Source: Rariglobus sp967755175
Lineage (GTDB): Bacteria; Verrucomicrobiota; Verrucomicrobiia; Opitutales; Opitutaceae
Reading direction: 5' to 3'
Assembly: GCA_967755175.1 (NCBI GenBank)
Contig: CBRAFO010000006.1
Coordinates: 27,088 to 91,087, forward strand
DNA: 64,000 bases
This document shows positions 13,845 through 22,956 of this stretch, piece after piece (within the stretch, counting starts at the first letter, position 1; the number at the start of each line of letters is the position of its first letter). The notes beneath the pieces are model-generated. The model searched no databases and was not told where the DNA came from. It saw only the letters and a program-made list of their open reading frames with translations. Made by a program: the position numbers and the translations under genes.

Positions 13845-16800
13845 TCACAGCGGCTGCACGCCGAGCGTGCCGTCGAGGGACTTGCGGTAATCCACCGACT
13901 TCACGCGGGCCAACTCGGTCTTCGCACGAATGAGACGCGGCTTAAGCGAGAGGCGGGCGGCCACGTCGGAATAACCGTCCTGGTCGAGAACCGCTTCGAG
14001 ACTCTTCACGTGATGCGCCCAGAGCGTGGTGTCGGCCTTCTGCTTCGCATCCAGACGGGCGAGATACCAGTCGCTGGCGAGCAGGTGCTCACGCGTGAAC
14101 AGACCGCGCACTTCACGCGAATCGAGCCCGTGGCCGGCGGCGGTTTTTCCATGGGCCATGATTTCCAGAAGCGCCTTCAGCGGAGGGCAGGCCATCTCGA
14201 TGCTGCCGTCGGCGAAGTAGCTTTCGGCCACGCGCTGATGGGTCGTGACAATGGTGTCCACGCCGTCGGCGAAGATATCCATGTCCTGCTGTTCGGGGCG
14301 GAGCATCTCGTCGGTAAACACGACATGCGGATGCGGGAACACGCGTCCGAAGTAGATGCGGACGAAACGCGTGGTGATGCGGTAGCCGAGACGGCTGGCG
14401 TAAACCATTTTTCCGCGGTGCTCGAAGTCGAGGAGCTGCTCAAAGCAGCCGTCGGCGAGGAGCGCGGCGGCGGAGCGCTCCTGCGCACTCATGCGCGAGA
14501 AAATCTCGGGCACGAGCAACGACACATCGTGGTCAACGCGCACCTTCGGGCCGACGCAGCCGGCGGACGAAAGGAACACGTCGTGGCCGGTCAGGATCGA
14601 CGAGACGAGCGCCGCGTTGAGATCGATAATCGGAGGCAGGGCGTTGAAGGGGCCTTTGGTGAGCGCGCCTTCGCTTCCGGCACCGGTGGTCGAGGGCGAC
14701 TTGCCGGTCATCGAGCTGATGAACTCCATGAAGAGTTCGGGCAGTTCGAGGTAGTGGATCGGGTTGAAGCAGCAGAGCGCGCGAACGCCGGGTTCGGGCG
14801 GGTTGTTGCGACGGCCGGGCACGACTACGTTGACCGGGGTGAGCACGGGCTCGGTGGCGCCGATGCGACGGTGGAGACGCAGGCCGAGGTGGGCGAGCGC
14901 AGTGGCGCGCGGGTTGGCCACGTCGGGACGGACCTGCAAGTAGCGCGGATTCTTCGAGGGTTTGCCACCGACGATGCGCGGATGGGCGCTCGACACGAAG
15001 TAGGCGGGTGAGCCTTTGGTGGCCGCAGCCTTGCGGACGAGATCCTGCATGGGCGCGGTGTAGGCGGAGAAGCCAACGGCGTCCTCGATGAAAGCGCGGG
15101 CGTCCGCGGCCGTGAGCGGCTCGTAGTTCGACAGGAAGGTGCCGGGCGAGGAAATATCGGCTTCGGCCTGCTTGTCGTAGCCACGATGGATCGCGTCGTC
15201 GGGACGCTGGAAGAGGCGGGCTTCGCAGTTCTGGACGAACTTGAGCGAGGGCTGCGAAGGATCGGCGGCGGGCGCGACGACGGAGGCCGTGATGTCGTCT
15301 TCCATCTGCACCTTGGCGGCCGGGTGGAAGTCGTGGCGGAGGCCGAAGACGCGCCAGGAACCGTCTTCCTCGTAGCCGACTCGGAGCGTGTTCACGACGA
15401 GCTTCCGACCCTCGAGCTTCAGCTCGTAGCCGGGGCGACCGTTAATCGTGTCCACCGAGAAGTGCTTGCGCCAGTCGGCACCCCATTCGGCTTTGTGATA
15501 ACGCTTCACCACGAAGACCAATTCCTTCACGTGGCGCGGAATGGCCTGGAGCCAGCTGTTGTAGGCGTCGGTGTAATCACGACGGGAAGGCGTAAGCAGT
15601 TTGATCACGCTGCCGAGGGTGCGCTCGGGGCTGAGGACGGGACGCTTATCTTTGCCGGCGAGCTTCGGATCGCGGAAGCGGTCGGAGTAGTCGCGAGCGA
15701 GGAGCGCGGTGACGTTGTCGAAATCGCGATCAAAATCGGCGAGGAACACGTGACCAGGAAGGATCGCGTCGGAGATAGCCTTGGAGATCTCGGATTTGCC
15801 GCCACCCGACACGGTGCAGGGCTTATGGCAGAGCGTGGTCTCGGCAACGGTGCCGACGAGGCGCCACTGGCCGGGCTCGCCGCGCACGGGTTCCATGTGG
15901 ACGCGGTAGCCGCTGGGGCGAATGTATGTCTTGCCCGCGAGAAGCTTGATCTGACGCGCAGCGCCGTCTTCGCCGGTCCACGTGATGCGCTGTTTGCGCA
16001 GATCGAAGTGAGTGGCTTCGGGAACGAGAACCGTATCGGCATCCTTCGCCGCGATGGCGTGGCCTTCGGGCTGCACGAGCCATTCGGAGGCGTCGCGTGC
16101 GAGCACGGCGGCAATGGTGTAATCGCCGGCAGTCTCGCTGTAGCCAGAGAAGTCTTCGCCGAGGTCGTAGCTGGGGAACACCAGGGCGCCGCCGGCGTGC
16201 TCTTCCTCGGCGAGGCCGAAGAGATTCGCGGCGTAACTGATCTGGGTCTTCACCTCTTTCTTACAGTAGCCGTAGTAGTTGTCGGCGATGAGCGTGACCA
16301 TGATGCCGCGGGCGTCACGGGCGCAGAGCTTGAAGGCGCTGCCGCCGTTGTAGAGCTCGTCTTCGGTCTTCCAGCACATGCCGTCGCGGCGCTGACGCGG
16401 GGTGGCGAGGTCCCAATGGGGAAGGCCAACGAGGTGTTTGCGCACACCGACGAGGTGCGGGGCGAGGATCACGCAACCGGTGTGGCCGGTCCAACCATCG
16501 ACATCGAGAGCGGCATCGTTTTCGGCGAGGTAAGGATCGCCGGCGTTGCCGAAGATGGCTTCGACGAAATCAAGATTGGAAACGAGCGAGCCAGGTGCGA
16601 AGAAGCGGATCTCCATGCGTTTTTCGCCGATGAAGCCGGGCACGGCGGGAACAACGAGGGGGCGCAGGAGCAGCGAGACGATGCACTCGGCGGGAGCGGC
16701 CTGGCCGGCGGTGTAGGGCAAGCGGAGGAGGTCGGCGGGATGTCGCAACGCGAAGTCCACCATGCGCGAGAAGGTGACCTTCGGAACCGAAAGTTTGTCG

Positions 16801-17243
16801 TCGGGCACAGGCAGGCCGCCCTCGGCAATGTGGAAAACGCCCTGCGTGGTGCGACGGTCGTTGGCGGGATTGTGGAGCACGCCGTTGTGAAGGCGGTAGC
16901 TCTTCAACAGCGGCGAATCGACCGTGTCGCCATCGGCGGGCAGCGAGAGTTCGCGAGCGAGGCCGGGCTGATCGAGCACGAAGGTGCGCGCAGGCAGGCG
17001 GGGCGCGGGACCGGTCTCGGCGAGGTAGGTATTGAGGAAGTGCTGGATGCGCTCGTCGACCGGGGAAAGCTGATGGGAAAGGCGACGAGTAATCTCACGC
17101 TGCTGCGCAAAAAGCGGGGCGGCGACGCCGGTGAGGTCAACCCCTTCGCCGCTGGCGACGGGGGAACAACCGAGAAGCCCCAGACGAAGATTGATCGCGA
17201 GGCGAAGCTGTTCAGGCGTGAGGGTGTTAGTCGTCATGGTCAT
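13845..17243 (-). CDS. Probable PPi-type phosphoenolpyruvate carboxykinase
   Basis: 1132 residues, cytosolic, no signal peptide or membrane helix. Its length and appearance match the large PPi-dependent PEP carboxykinases of Propionibacterium and Entamoeba (about 1100-1150), which interconvert PEP, CO2 and phosphate with oxaloacetate and PPi. Supporting segments are a Gly-rich loop VSGGGKSEISK near residue 480 that would act as the phosphate-binding loop, LADFDRDFDNV shortly after it, and a C-terminal region with FLSSAGCVGPKVRVDHD. Recognition is from memory of the family, not from a search, so the call is moderate. A PPi-dependent phosphofructokinase at 49750 in the same window supports a PPi-based glycolytic strategy. 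The gene stands alone with its own terminator. Confidence 0.62.
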   Translation of the reverse strand: MTMTTNTLTPEQLRLAINLRLGLLGCSPVASGEGVDLTGVAAPLFAQQREITRRLSHQLSPVDERIQHFLNTYLAETGPAPRLPARTFVLDQPGLARELSLPADGDTVDSPLLKSYRLHNGVLHNPANDRRTTQGVFHIAEGGLPVPDDKLSVPKVTFSRMVDFALRHPADLLRLPYTAGQAAPAECIVSLLLRPLVVPAVPGFIGEKRMEIRFFAPGSLVSNLDFVEAIFGNAGDPYLAENDAALDVDGWTGHTGCVILAPHLVGVRKHLVGLPHWDLATPRQRRDGMCWKTEDELYNGGSAFKLCARDARGIMVTLIADNYYGYCKKEVKTQISYAANLFGLAEEEHAGGALVFPSYDLGEDFSGYSETAGDYTIAAVLARDASEWLVQPEGHAIAAKDADTVLVPEATHFDLRKQRITWTGEDGAARQIKLLAGKTYIRPSGYRVHMEPVRGEPGQWRLVGTVAETTLCHKPCTVSGGGKSEISKAISDAILPGHVFLADFDRDFDNVTALLARDYSDRFRDPKLAGKDKRPVLSPERTLGSVIKLLTPSRRDYTDAYNSWLQAIPRHVKELVFVVKRYHKAEWGADWRKHFSVDTINGRPGYELKLEGRKLVVNTLRVGYEEDGSWRVFGLRHDFHPAAKVQMEDDITASVVAPAADPSQPSLKFVQNCEARLFQRPDDAIHRGYDKQAEADISSPGTFLSNYEPLTAADARAFIEDAVGFSAYTAPMQDLVRKAAATKGSPAYFVSSAHPRIVGGKPSKNPRYLQVRPDVANPRATALAHLGLRLHRRIGATEPVLTPVNVVVPGRRNNPPEPGVRALCCFNPIHYLELPELFMEFISSMTGKSPSTTGAGSEGALTKGPFNALPPIIDLNAALVSSILTGHDVFLSSAGCVGPKVRVDHDVSLLVPEIFSRMSAQERSAAALLADGCFEQLLDFEHRGKMVYASRLGYRITTRFVRIYFGRVFPHPHVVFTDEMLRPEQQDMDIFADGVDTIVTTHQRVAESYFADGSIEMACPPLKALLEIMAHGKTAAGHGLDSREVRGLFTREHLLASDWYLARLDAKQKADTTLWAHHVKSLEAVLDQDGYSDVAARLSLKPRLIRAKTELARVKSVDYRKSLDGTLGVQPL

Positions 17244-17388
17244 TGCGCAGAGGTTGTCTGTGTGTGGAGCGAAAGGATTTTAGAGCAAAGGCCGAGCCGC
17301 AACCACGCATGGATTGTAAAGTGCTGCGCATCCTTGGGCGAGCGGTGGCAAACGCGACGGATCAACAACACGGTCGCGCCGGTCATGC

Positions 17389-18099
17389 TCACCCGGAAAT
17401 CAAGCCTTCGACCCAACTCCAGATGAAGTGAAACAGGCGTTGTCCGTAAATCGCGACCAAGGCGAAAAACACGCCGTTCAGCGCGCACGCAATGTAACCC
17501 GCGACGATAAACAGCCCGTCGCGTTCCAGCAGTCCGCCGGCCATGATCACGATGCAGAGTGCGGGCGGAAAATTGCCTCCGGGAGGCAGCGGAAGCAGCA
17601 GCACCACGGCGGCAGCAAAAATGATGAACGCGTGCAGTTGCCGGATGAGCGGCGAAGCGGTGAGCCAGAGATGGCGAGGCCTCAACATCACTTCGAGAAA
17701 GCGCAGCACCCGACGCGCGCCTGCGAGCAGCGTGGCGAAAAACTTCGGCGGCAGTTCACGGTCGAGCAGGCGCGCGGGCAGCCACGGCTTCTGGCCAAGC
17801 GTGAGGCGCAGCGAGATCACTGCGATCACGAGGCCGAGCGGAGTGGAAAGCCCGGGCAAAGGCAGCGGCAGTAAAAACGGCAACGCCAGCAGGAGCATGA
17901 GGAGGTCGTAAGCGCGGCCTTGCAGCACGACGATCACTTCGCGGAGCGTCACGCGCCGCATATGGAACTCCGTGATGAGTTGCTCCAACACCTCGGATAG
18001 CTTGCGCGGCACCGGACCGGTAAACGGCACGATCGCTCCATTCGGAGCCGATTCGCCCGAGAGCGGAGAACCTGGATCAGGTGCCGCGTTTGTTGCCAT
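17389..18099 (-). CDS. ExoD-family membrane protein
   Basis: 236 residues from ATG at 18099. The start overlaps the end of queE by 23 bases. After a soluble N-terminus with LSEVLEQLITEF and TLREVIVVLQGRAYDLLMLLLALP, there are about five hydrophobic segments with PLPLPGLSTPLG and LLPLPPGGNFPPAL, typical of the ExoD family. ExoD affects exopolysaccharide production in rhizobia, but the biochemical role is unknown. It is probably co-transcribed with queC and queE; a functional link to queuosine synthesis is not evident. Confidence 0.85.
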   Translation of the reverse strand: MATNAAPDPGSPLSGESAPNGAIVPFTGPVPRKLSEVLEQLITEFHMRRVTLREVIVVLQGRAYDLLMLLLALPFLLPLPLPGLSTPLGLVIAVISLRLTLGQKPWLPARLLDRELPPKFFATLLAGARRVLRFLEVMLRPRHLWLTASPLIRQLHAFIIFAAAVVLLLPLPPGGNFPPALCIVIMAGGLLERDGLFIVAGYIACALNGVFFALVAIYGQRLFHFIWSWVEGLISG

Positions 18100-18769
18100 A
18101 TAACTCGATGTGCAGACGGTGCGCGTAACGATAACCGCGCGCCTTGCAAAGCTCGCCGAGCCACGCCGCCCGCTCGCGCATCCGGTCAAGCGAAGTCGCC
18201 TCGGGCATAAGCAGGATTTTGTGACGCGGGATCTCGCGGTCGAGAGAGGCGATCAGCGTTTCCAGTTCCGCGACATCGGCCGGAGAGGAGACCACGAATT
18301 TGAATTGGTAGGCGTAGCCATCGACCCAGGCGCGAATGGCGTCGGGGTTCCACCGGGTGGCTTCGTGACGCTCGCGCCAAGCTGCGGGCAGGCGGTCATC
18401 CGGGACTGAGTTGCCCAGTTTCGGCGAGAGCGAAGCGAGGTCGCAGGCGATGCCGGCGGGAGCAACGGTCGCAGCGGTCTCAATCGTGATATGCTGCTCC
18501 TCGGCGCGCAACGCGGCGGCGAGTTCGCGGATAGCTTTGGCGATCATCGGCTCGCCGCCCGTAAGGACAACGTGACGCGTCGGCGTTGCCCGCACCTCGG
18601 CGACGAGATCGGAAATCGCCCGCTCCGTGCCCTCGGGATTCCACGAGGCGTAGGGAGTATCGCACCAGTTGCAGCGCAGATTGCACCCGGCCGTGCGGAT
18701 AAAAACCGACGGCACGCCGGTCAGCTCGCCCTCGCCTTGCAGCGAATAAAAAATCTCCGAGATCAACAT
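18077..18769 (-). CDS. queE: 7-carboxy-7-deazaguanine synthase
   Basis: A 230-residue radical SAM enzyme. It converts 6-carboxytetrahydropterin to 7-carboxy-7-deazaguanine in queuosine/preQ1 synthesis. The cluster motif is CX3CX2C (Cys29, Cys33, Cys36: CNLRCNWC), within the family N-terminus FYSLQGEGELTGVPSVFIRT. LTGGEPM matches the SAM-binding GGEP motif. Length and motifs are normal. It lies 39 bases downstream of queC on the same strand, giving two consecutive steps of the pathway; queD and queF are not in the window. Confidence 0.95.
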   Translation of the reverse strand: MLISEIFYSLQGEGELTGVPSVFIRTAGCNLRCNWCDTPYASWNPEGTERAISDLVAEVRATPTRHVVLTGGEPMIAKAIRELAAALRAEEQHITIETAATVAPAGIACDLASLSPKLGNSVPDDRLPAAWRERHEATRWNPDAIRAWVDGYAYQFKFVVSSPADVAELETLIASLDREIPRHKILLMPEATSLDRMRERAAWLGELCKARGYRYAHRLHIELYGNKRGT

Positions 18770-18808
18770 GGTCGGTGTAAGCGTAGTAACAATGGCCGGC
18801 GACGCGAC

Positions 18809-19564
18809 TCAGGCGTTCGCGTTTCCATTCCCGTTCGGGTTCGCGTTCGAGGTGGCTGCGGTGGTGGCAACAGCGGCCGCGACAGCAGGCCTATCCGGAA
18901 GCGGACCCGTGTAAGCGTAAACCGTCGGGTCGGTAATCCCGGCTTCGATGAACGCCTCGCGACGCTCCACGCACGTGCCGCATGTGCCGCAGTGAACCGC
19001 GCCGCCTTTGTAGCAAGACCACGTCTGCGCGAAATCCACCCCGAGTTGCGCGCCGGCGGCGGCGATCCCGGCCTTGTTCATCGCGATGAACGGACGAAGC
19101 AACTGGATGCCCGCGTAAGTGCCCAGCCGCATCGCGTCGCCCATCGCTCGCATGAAGTCCTCGCGGCAATCAGGATAAATCGCGTGGTCGCCGCCATGCG
19201 CCGCGATGACGAGTCCCTCGGCCCCCGTGCTCTCGGCAAACCCGGTGGCGATAGAAAGCATCACCGCATTCCGAAACGGCACGACCGTCTGCTTCATGTT
19301 CTCCGCTTCGTAATGCCCATCCGGGATGTCGCCGCCGGAGGTCAGCAAGTCGGACGCGAAAAGCCGGTTAACAAAGTCGAGTTTCACGATCTCGTGGCGC
19401 AACCCGAGTCGCGAGGCGTGCGCGGCGGCAAACGGCAACTCACGCGGGTTATGCTTGGCGCCGTAATCGAAGCTGATGACCGCCGTCACGACATGGTTGA
19501 CCTGCGCCCAATGCAGCGCGGCCACCGAATCCATCCCGCCGGAACATAACACCACAACGTTCAT
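18809..19564 (-). CDS. queC: 7-cyano-7-deazaguanine synthase
   Basis: 251 residues from ATG at 19564 (MNVVVLCSGGMDS). An in-frame upstream start is less likely because the PP-loop motif SGGMDS normally sits close to the N-terminus. QueC uses ATP and ammonia to turn carboxy-deazaguanine into preQ0. A zinc site is formed by the C-terminal cluster CYKGGAVHCGTCGTCVERR. After YAYTGPLPD the protein ends in a low-complexity tail of Ala, Thr, Asn and Gly, which is unusual and probably disordered. Confidence 0.95.
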   Translation of the reverse strand: MNVVVLCSGGMDSVAALHWAQVNHVVTAVISFDYGAKHNPRELPFAAAHASRLGLRHEIVKLDFVNRLFASDLLTSGGDIPDGHYEAENMKQTVVPFRNAVMLSIATGFAESTGAEGLVIAAHGGDHAIYPDCREDFMRAMGDAMRLGTYAGIQLLRPFIAMNKAGIAAAGAQLGVDFAQTWSCYKGGAVHCGTCGTCVERREAFIEAGITDPTVYAYTGPLPDRPAVAAAVATTAATSNANPNGNGNANA

Positions 19565-19700
19565 GACCCGTAATGGGCAAACTGCGCCCCAAAGTGCAAA
19601 GGCAAATCGCCCCGGGCCCACTTATCCGCACCAATCCCACGATACGGCCTCAATTTCGCGCTTCCGTCCGCCGCAGCTTCGCCGTTTCCTTGCCCCTACG

Positions 19701-20822
19701 TTGAACGAGCCGACTCTTCCCGCCTACACCCTCATCGACACACCCAACCAGCTCGAACCGCTGCTGGCCGCGCTCGACCGCGTGGACGAAGTCGCCCTCG
19801 ATACCGAGGCCGATAACATGTTCCACTACCGCACGCGGGTGTGCCTTCTCCAGTTCCTCGTCGCTGGCGAAGTGTTCCTCGTTGACGTGCTCGCCCCACT
19901 TCCGCTCGACCGCCTCTGGGAGAAGCTCGCGACCAAGCACCTCTTGATGCACGGCAGCGATTTCGACCTCCGCCTGCTGGCCGACCTCTGCCAATTCCGC
20001 CCAAAGAGCATCTACGACACCATGTTGGCCGCGCAGCTCCTCAGCCGCCAACGCATCGGTCTCGCCGCTCTCTTGGAACAACACTTCGGCGTCGTTCTCG
20101 ACAAAGAAGGCCAGAAAGCCAACTGGTCCAAGCGCCCGCTCACGAAGAAGCTCCTCGATTACGCCGCGCTCGACGTCTGGCACCTGCCCGCCCTGCGCGA
20201 CATTCTCACCAGCGAACTCGCCCTGCTCGACCGCCTCGACTGGCTCGACCAGCAGTGCCGCCGCCAAATCGAGTCCGGCCTGATCGGCTTCCCCACCGAC
20301 GACGAAAACGACTGGCGCATCGGCCGCTCCGAACGCCTGCGCGGCGCCGGCCTCGGCGTCCTTCACGCCGTCTGGCACTGGCGCGAGGAATGGGCGCGCA
20401 CCCTCGACGTTCCGCCCTTTAAAGTGTGCAGCTCCGAGCTCCTCACCAACATCGCCTACGCCGCCGAAGACGGTGACTCCGTCGAAGGCATTCTGGCCAA
20501 AGTAAACCTCGGTAAACGTCACGACCGCCTCGCCCCGACCCTCGCCACCGCCCTCCGCCAAGGCATCGGTCGTGACCCACAGACGCTCCCCCGCCGCCGC
20601 CGTTCGGACCTCGCGCCGCTCACTCAATCGGAAATCGCCCTGCAAGATCGCGTTAAGACGGATCGTGACCGCATCGCCGCCGGCCTTTCGTTGGACCCGA
20701 CGCTCATCGCCAACCGCGCCCAACTAGCCCAGATCGCCCGCGATCCTGCCAAAATCGACGACATTCTTCTTCCATGGCAGGCCGACCTCCTGCGCGGCGA
20801 ACCCTCGCTTAAGCCCGTCTAA
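19701..20822 (+). CDS. rnd: Ribonuclease D (DEDD exonuclease with HRDC domain)
   Basis: A 3'-5' exonuclease for tRNA and other structured RNA ends. A TTG at 19701 (LNEPTLPAYTLIDT) is chosen as start, giving 373 residues; upstream ATG codons in frame would overlap the divergent queC gene. The DEDDy active site is visible: Asp/Glu in VALDTEADNMFHY, Asp in MHGSDFDLRLL, and Tyr-x3-Asp in LLDYAALDVWHLPAL. The C-terminal half contains an HRDC-like helical region (ARTLDVPPFKVCSSELL). Length and layout are typical of RNase D. Confidence 0.92.
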   Translation: MNEPTLPAYTLIDTPNQLEPLLAALDRVDEVALDTEADNMFHYRTRVCLLQFLVAGEVFLVDVLAPLPLDRLWEKLATKHLLMHGSDFDLRLLADLCQFRPKSIYDTMLAAQLLSRQRIGLAALLEQHFGVVLDKEGQKANWSKRPLTKKLLDYAALDVWHLPALRDILTSELALLDRLDWLDQQCRRQIESGLIGFPTDDENDWRIGRSERLRGAGLGVLHAVWHWREEWARTLDVPPFKVCSSELLTNIAYAAEDGDSVEGILAKVNLGKRHDRLAPTLATALRQGIGRDPQTLPRRRRSDLAPLTQSEIALQDRVKTDRDRIAAGLSLDPTLIANRAQLAQIARDPAKIDDILLPWQADLLRGEPSLKPV

Positions 20823-20906
20823 GTGCGCCGTCGAAGGCCGACGAGGATTCGCTTTTCCTACGCTTGCCAAAGCAGGACGCACTCTCCACGTTCGCCCAAC
20901 TCCCCT

Positions 20907-21164
20907 ATGAAATCGAAGACCTTTCTTACCCTTGCGATTTGCGCCGTAGCCGCGTCCCTGTTCTCTGGCTGCTCCACGCAAAAGACCCGCACCGGTCGTA
21001 ATAACAGCCTCCTCGGAGGTCTCGTTAGCTACAATACAGGCAGCTACGCTCCTGTTGGTGTTAACACCGCCGATCTCGACACCACGCAATGGCTCGGCCG
21101 CGTGAATCCCTCCGGCGACAATCTCTCCTTCGGCTGGGGCGCGATCACCCTCCACGATTACTGA
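20907..21164 (+). CDS. Small lipoprotein of unknown function
   Basis: 85 residues from ATG at 20907. A basic start, hydrophobic core and lipobox LFSGC (Cys22) mark a lipoprotein signal peptide cleaved by signal peptidase II. The mature part is Gly/Asn/Thr-rich (SLLGGLVSYNTGSYAP) with no recognisable domain. It is 84 bases after the RNase D stop and is followed by a clear terminator, so it could be the last gene of that unit or be transcribed alone. Confidence 0.8.
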   Translation: MKSKTFLTLAICAVAASLFSGCSTQKTRTGRNNSLLGGLVSYNTGSYAPVGVNTADLDTTQWLGRVNPSGDNLSFGWGAITLHDY

Positions 21165-21188
21165 GACGTCTCCCGTCTTTACTCTTTC

Positions 21189-21224
21189 AACCCCGCGATG
21201 GCCTTATGCCACGCGGGGTTTTTC
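21189..21224 (+). terminator. Rho-independent terminator after the lipoprotein gene
   Basis: A 9-base stem AACCCCGCG/CGCGGGGTT (21189-21197 and 21212-21220) is followed by TTTTCTTT, 24 bases past the lipoprotein stop. Confidence 0.88.
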
Positions 21225-21264
21225 TTTGCCTCCGTCCGCCGATGCGTGAGGTTTTCCGCCACCC

Positions 21265-22956
21265 GTGCCTTCGGACACCGCCAACATCGCCCGACACCTC
21301 GCCCTCGTAGCCGCGCGTCAGCCCGACACCGCCGCGCTTAAAATTCCTCGTGGCCGCACCCGCTCCGGCGACATCGATTACCTCACCCTCTCGTTCGCCG
21401 ACCTCGCCGCCGAAGTCGCCGCCTGGCAGGTTGAACTCACCGCCCGCGGCGTGCGCCGCAATGACCGCGTCCTCGTGATGGTTCGCCCCGGCCTCCCGCT
21501 GATCGCGGCGGCTTTTGCCCTCTTCAGCCTCGGCGCCGTGCCCGTGGTGATCGATCCCGGCATGGGGCTGAAAAGTTTTCTCAGCTGCGTAGAGCGATCC
21601 CGCCCGCGTGTGCTCCTCGGCATCCCGCTGGCCCGCATCATAAGCCGCATCTACCGAAAAGCGTTTCGCACGGTCGAAGTCCGCGTCCCCGCCAGCGGCT
21701 CGCCCACGGCGCGCCGACGCACCAAATCCGAACGCGCACCGTTCACCTCCGAAAACGTGGTAGTCACCGCCTCCGCCGACCTCGCCGCGATCCTCTTCAC
21801 CTCCGGCTCCACCGGCGCGCCCAAAGGCGTTTGCTACACCCACGGCATGTTCGATGCCCAAGTGGAACTCATCCGCTCGACCTACGACATCCGCCCCGGC
21901 GAAGTGGACCTGCCGCTGCTCCCGGTCTTCGCGCTCTTCAACCCCGCGCTCGGCATGACCACCATCGTGCCCGAGATCGACCCGAGCCGCCCCGCCGCCG
22001 TTGACCCCGAAAAAATCATCCGCGCCATCCTCCAGGAAAACGTCACCAGCTCGTTCGGCTCGCCCACCCTCTGGCGCAAAATCGCCGTCCACTGCCACGA
22101 GCACCACCTCACGTTGCCCACGATGAAGCGCGTGCTCTGCGCAGGTGCGCCCGTGCCGCCCGACCTCTGGGACTTGATGACGCCCGTCCTTCCCCACGGC
22201 ACCCTGCACAGCCCCTACGGCGCCACCGAGTCGCTCCCCGTGAGCACCATCAGCGCCCCGGAAGTCCTCGCCCACCACAGTGGCACTGCCCTCGCCACCC
22301 AACATGGCGCAGGCACCTGCGTAGGTCGCCCGCTCCCCGCCAACGAGGTCAAAATCATCGCCCTCACCGACGCGCCCATTGCGCTTCTCGCCGACACCCG
22401 CGAACTCCCCGCCGGCCAGATCGGCGAAATCATCGTGCGCGGCCCCACAGTCACCCACGTCTATGACGCGCTCCCCGACGCCACCGCGGCCGCCAAGATA
22501 ACCGACTCCGCCACCGGCGCGATCTGGCACCGCCTGGGCGATGCCGGCTATCTCGATGCCGACGGGCGCCTCTGGTTCTGCGGACGCAAAGCCGAGCGCG
22601 TCGAGACGACCGATGGCCCGCTCTACACCGAGCAAGTCGAACCCATTTTCAACACCCACCCCGACGTGCGCCGCTCTGCGTTGATCGGTCTGGGCGTGCG
22701 AGGACGCCAGCGGCTCGCCGTGGTGATCGAGCCGACCACCTGGAGCGTGGCCGAGACCAGCGCCGACTGCCGCCGCTTCGCTCGCGAGCTACGAGAGATC
22801 GCCAAACGCCTCCCGCACACCTCGCCCATCATGCTCTTTTACTTCCGGGAGAAATTCCCCGTAGACGTGCGGCACAACGCCAAGATTCATCGCCTCACCC
22901 TCGCCCGCTGGGCCGCCGACGGAGCCACCGGCTACGAGTCCGACCCCAAGCGATGA
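21265..22956 (+). CDS. oleC: OleC-like beta-lactone synthetase (acyl-adenylate family)
   Basis: A 563-residue AMP-forming enzyme starting at GTG 21265. It has the family P-loop FTSGSTGAPKGVCYTH, YGATES for adenylate binding and the hinge region LGDAGYLDADGRLWFCGRKAER. The segment VPVVIDPGMGLKSFL and the absence of a separate CoA-binding hallmark fit OleC of bacterial olefin synthesis. OleC converts a beta-hydroxy acid to a cis-beta-lactone, and OleB then decarboxylates it to a long-chain olefin. The stop overlaps the start of the following reductase as ATGA, the oleC-oleD pairing seen in other bacteria. oleA and oleB are not in this window. Confidence 0.82.
   Translation: MPSDTANIARHLALVAARQPDTAALKIPRGRTRSGDIDYLTLSFADLAAEVAAWQVELTARGVRRNDRVLVMVRPGLPLIAAAFALFSLGAVPVVIDPGMGLKSFLSCVERSRPRVLLGIPLARIISRIYRKAFRTVEVRVPASGSPTARRRTKSERAPFTSENVVVTASADLAAILFTSGSTGAPKGVCYTHGMFDAQVELIRSTYDIRPGEVDLPLLPVFALFNPALGMTTIVPEIDPSRPAAVDPEKIIRAILQENVTSSFGSPTLWRKIAVHCHEHHLTLPTMKRVLCAGAPVPPDLWDLMTPVLPHGTLHSPYGATESLPVSTISAPEVLAHHSGTALATQHGAGTCVGRPLPANEVKIIALTDAPIALLADTRELPAGQIGEIIVRGPTVTHVYDALPDATAAAKITDSATGAIWHRLGDAGYLDADGRLWFCGRKAERVETTDGPLYTEQVEPIFNTHPDVRRSALIGLGVRGRQRLAVVIEPTTWSVAETSADCRRFARELREIAKRLPHTSPIMLFYFREKFPVDVRHNAKIHRLTLARWAADGATGYESDPKR

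Noticed and set aside
17244..17388. Promoter of the PEPCK-like gene (TAAAAT on the minus strand near 17277)
   Set aside because: A -10-like box is visible but the best -35 candidate is only about 14 bases away, so I did not list it.
18820..18895. Low-complexity GTTCGCGTTTCC-like stretch at the end of queC
   Set aside because: It encodes an Asn/Gly/Ala tail and has no repeat symmetry, so I do not count it with the GTTCTC hairpin arrays.
21187..22659. 490-codon minus-strand ORF
   Set aside because: Antisense to oleC, Gly/Asp/Arg-rich with no family features; oleC has all expected motifs.
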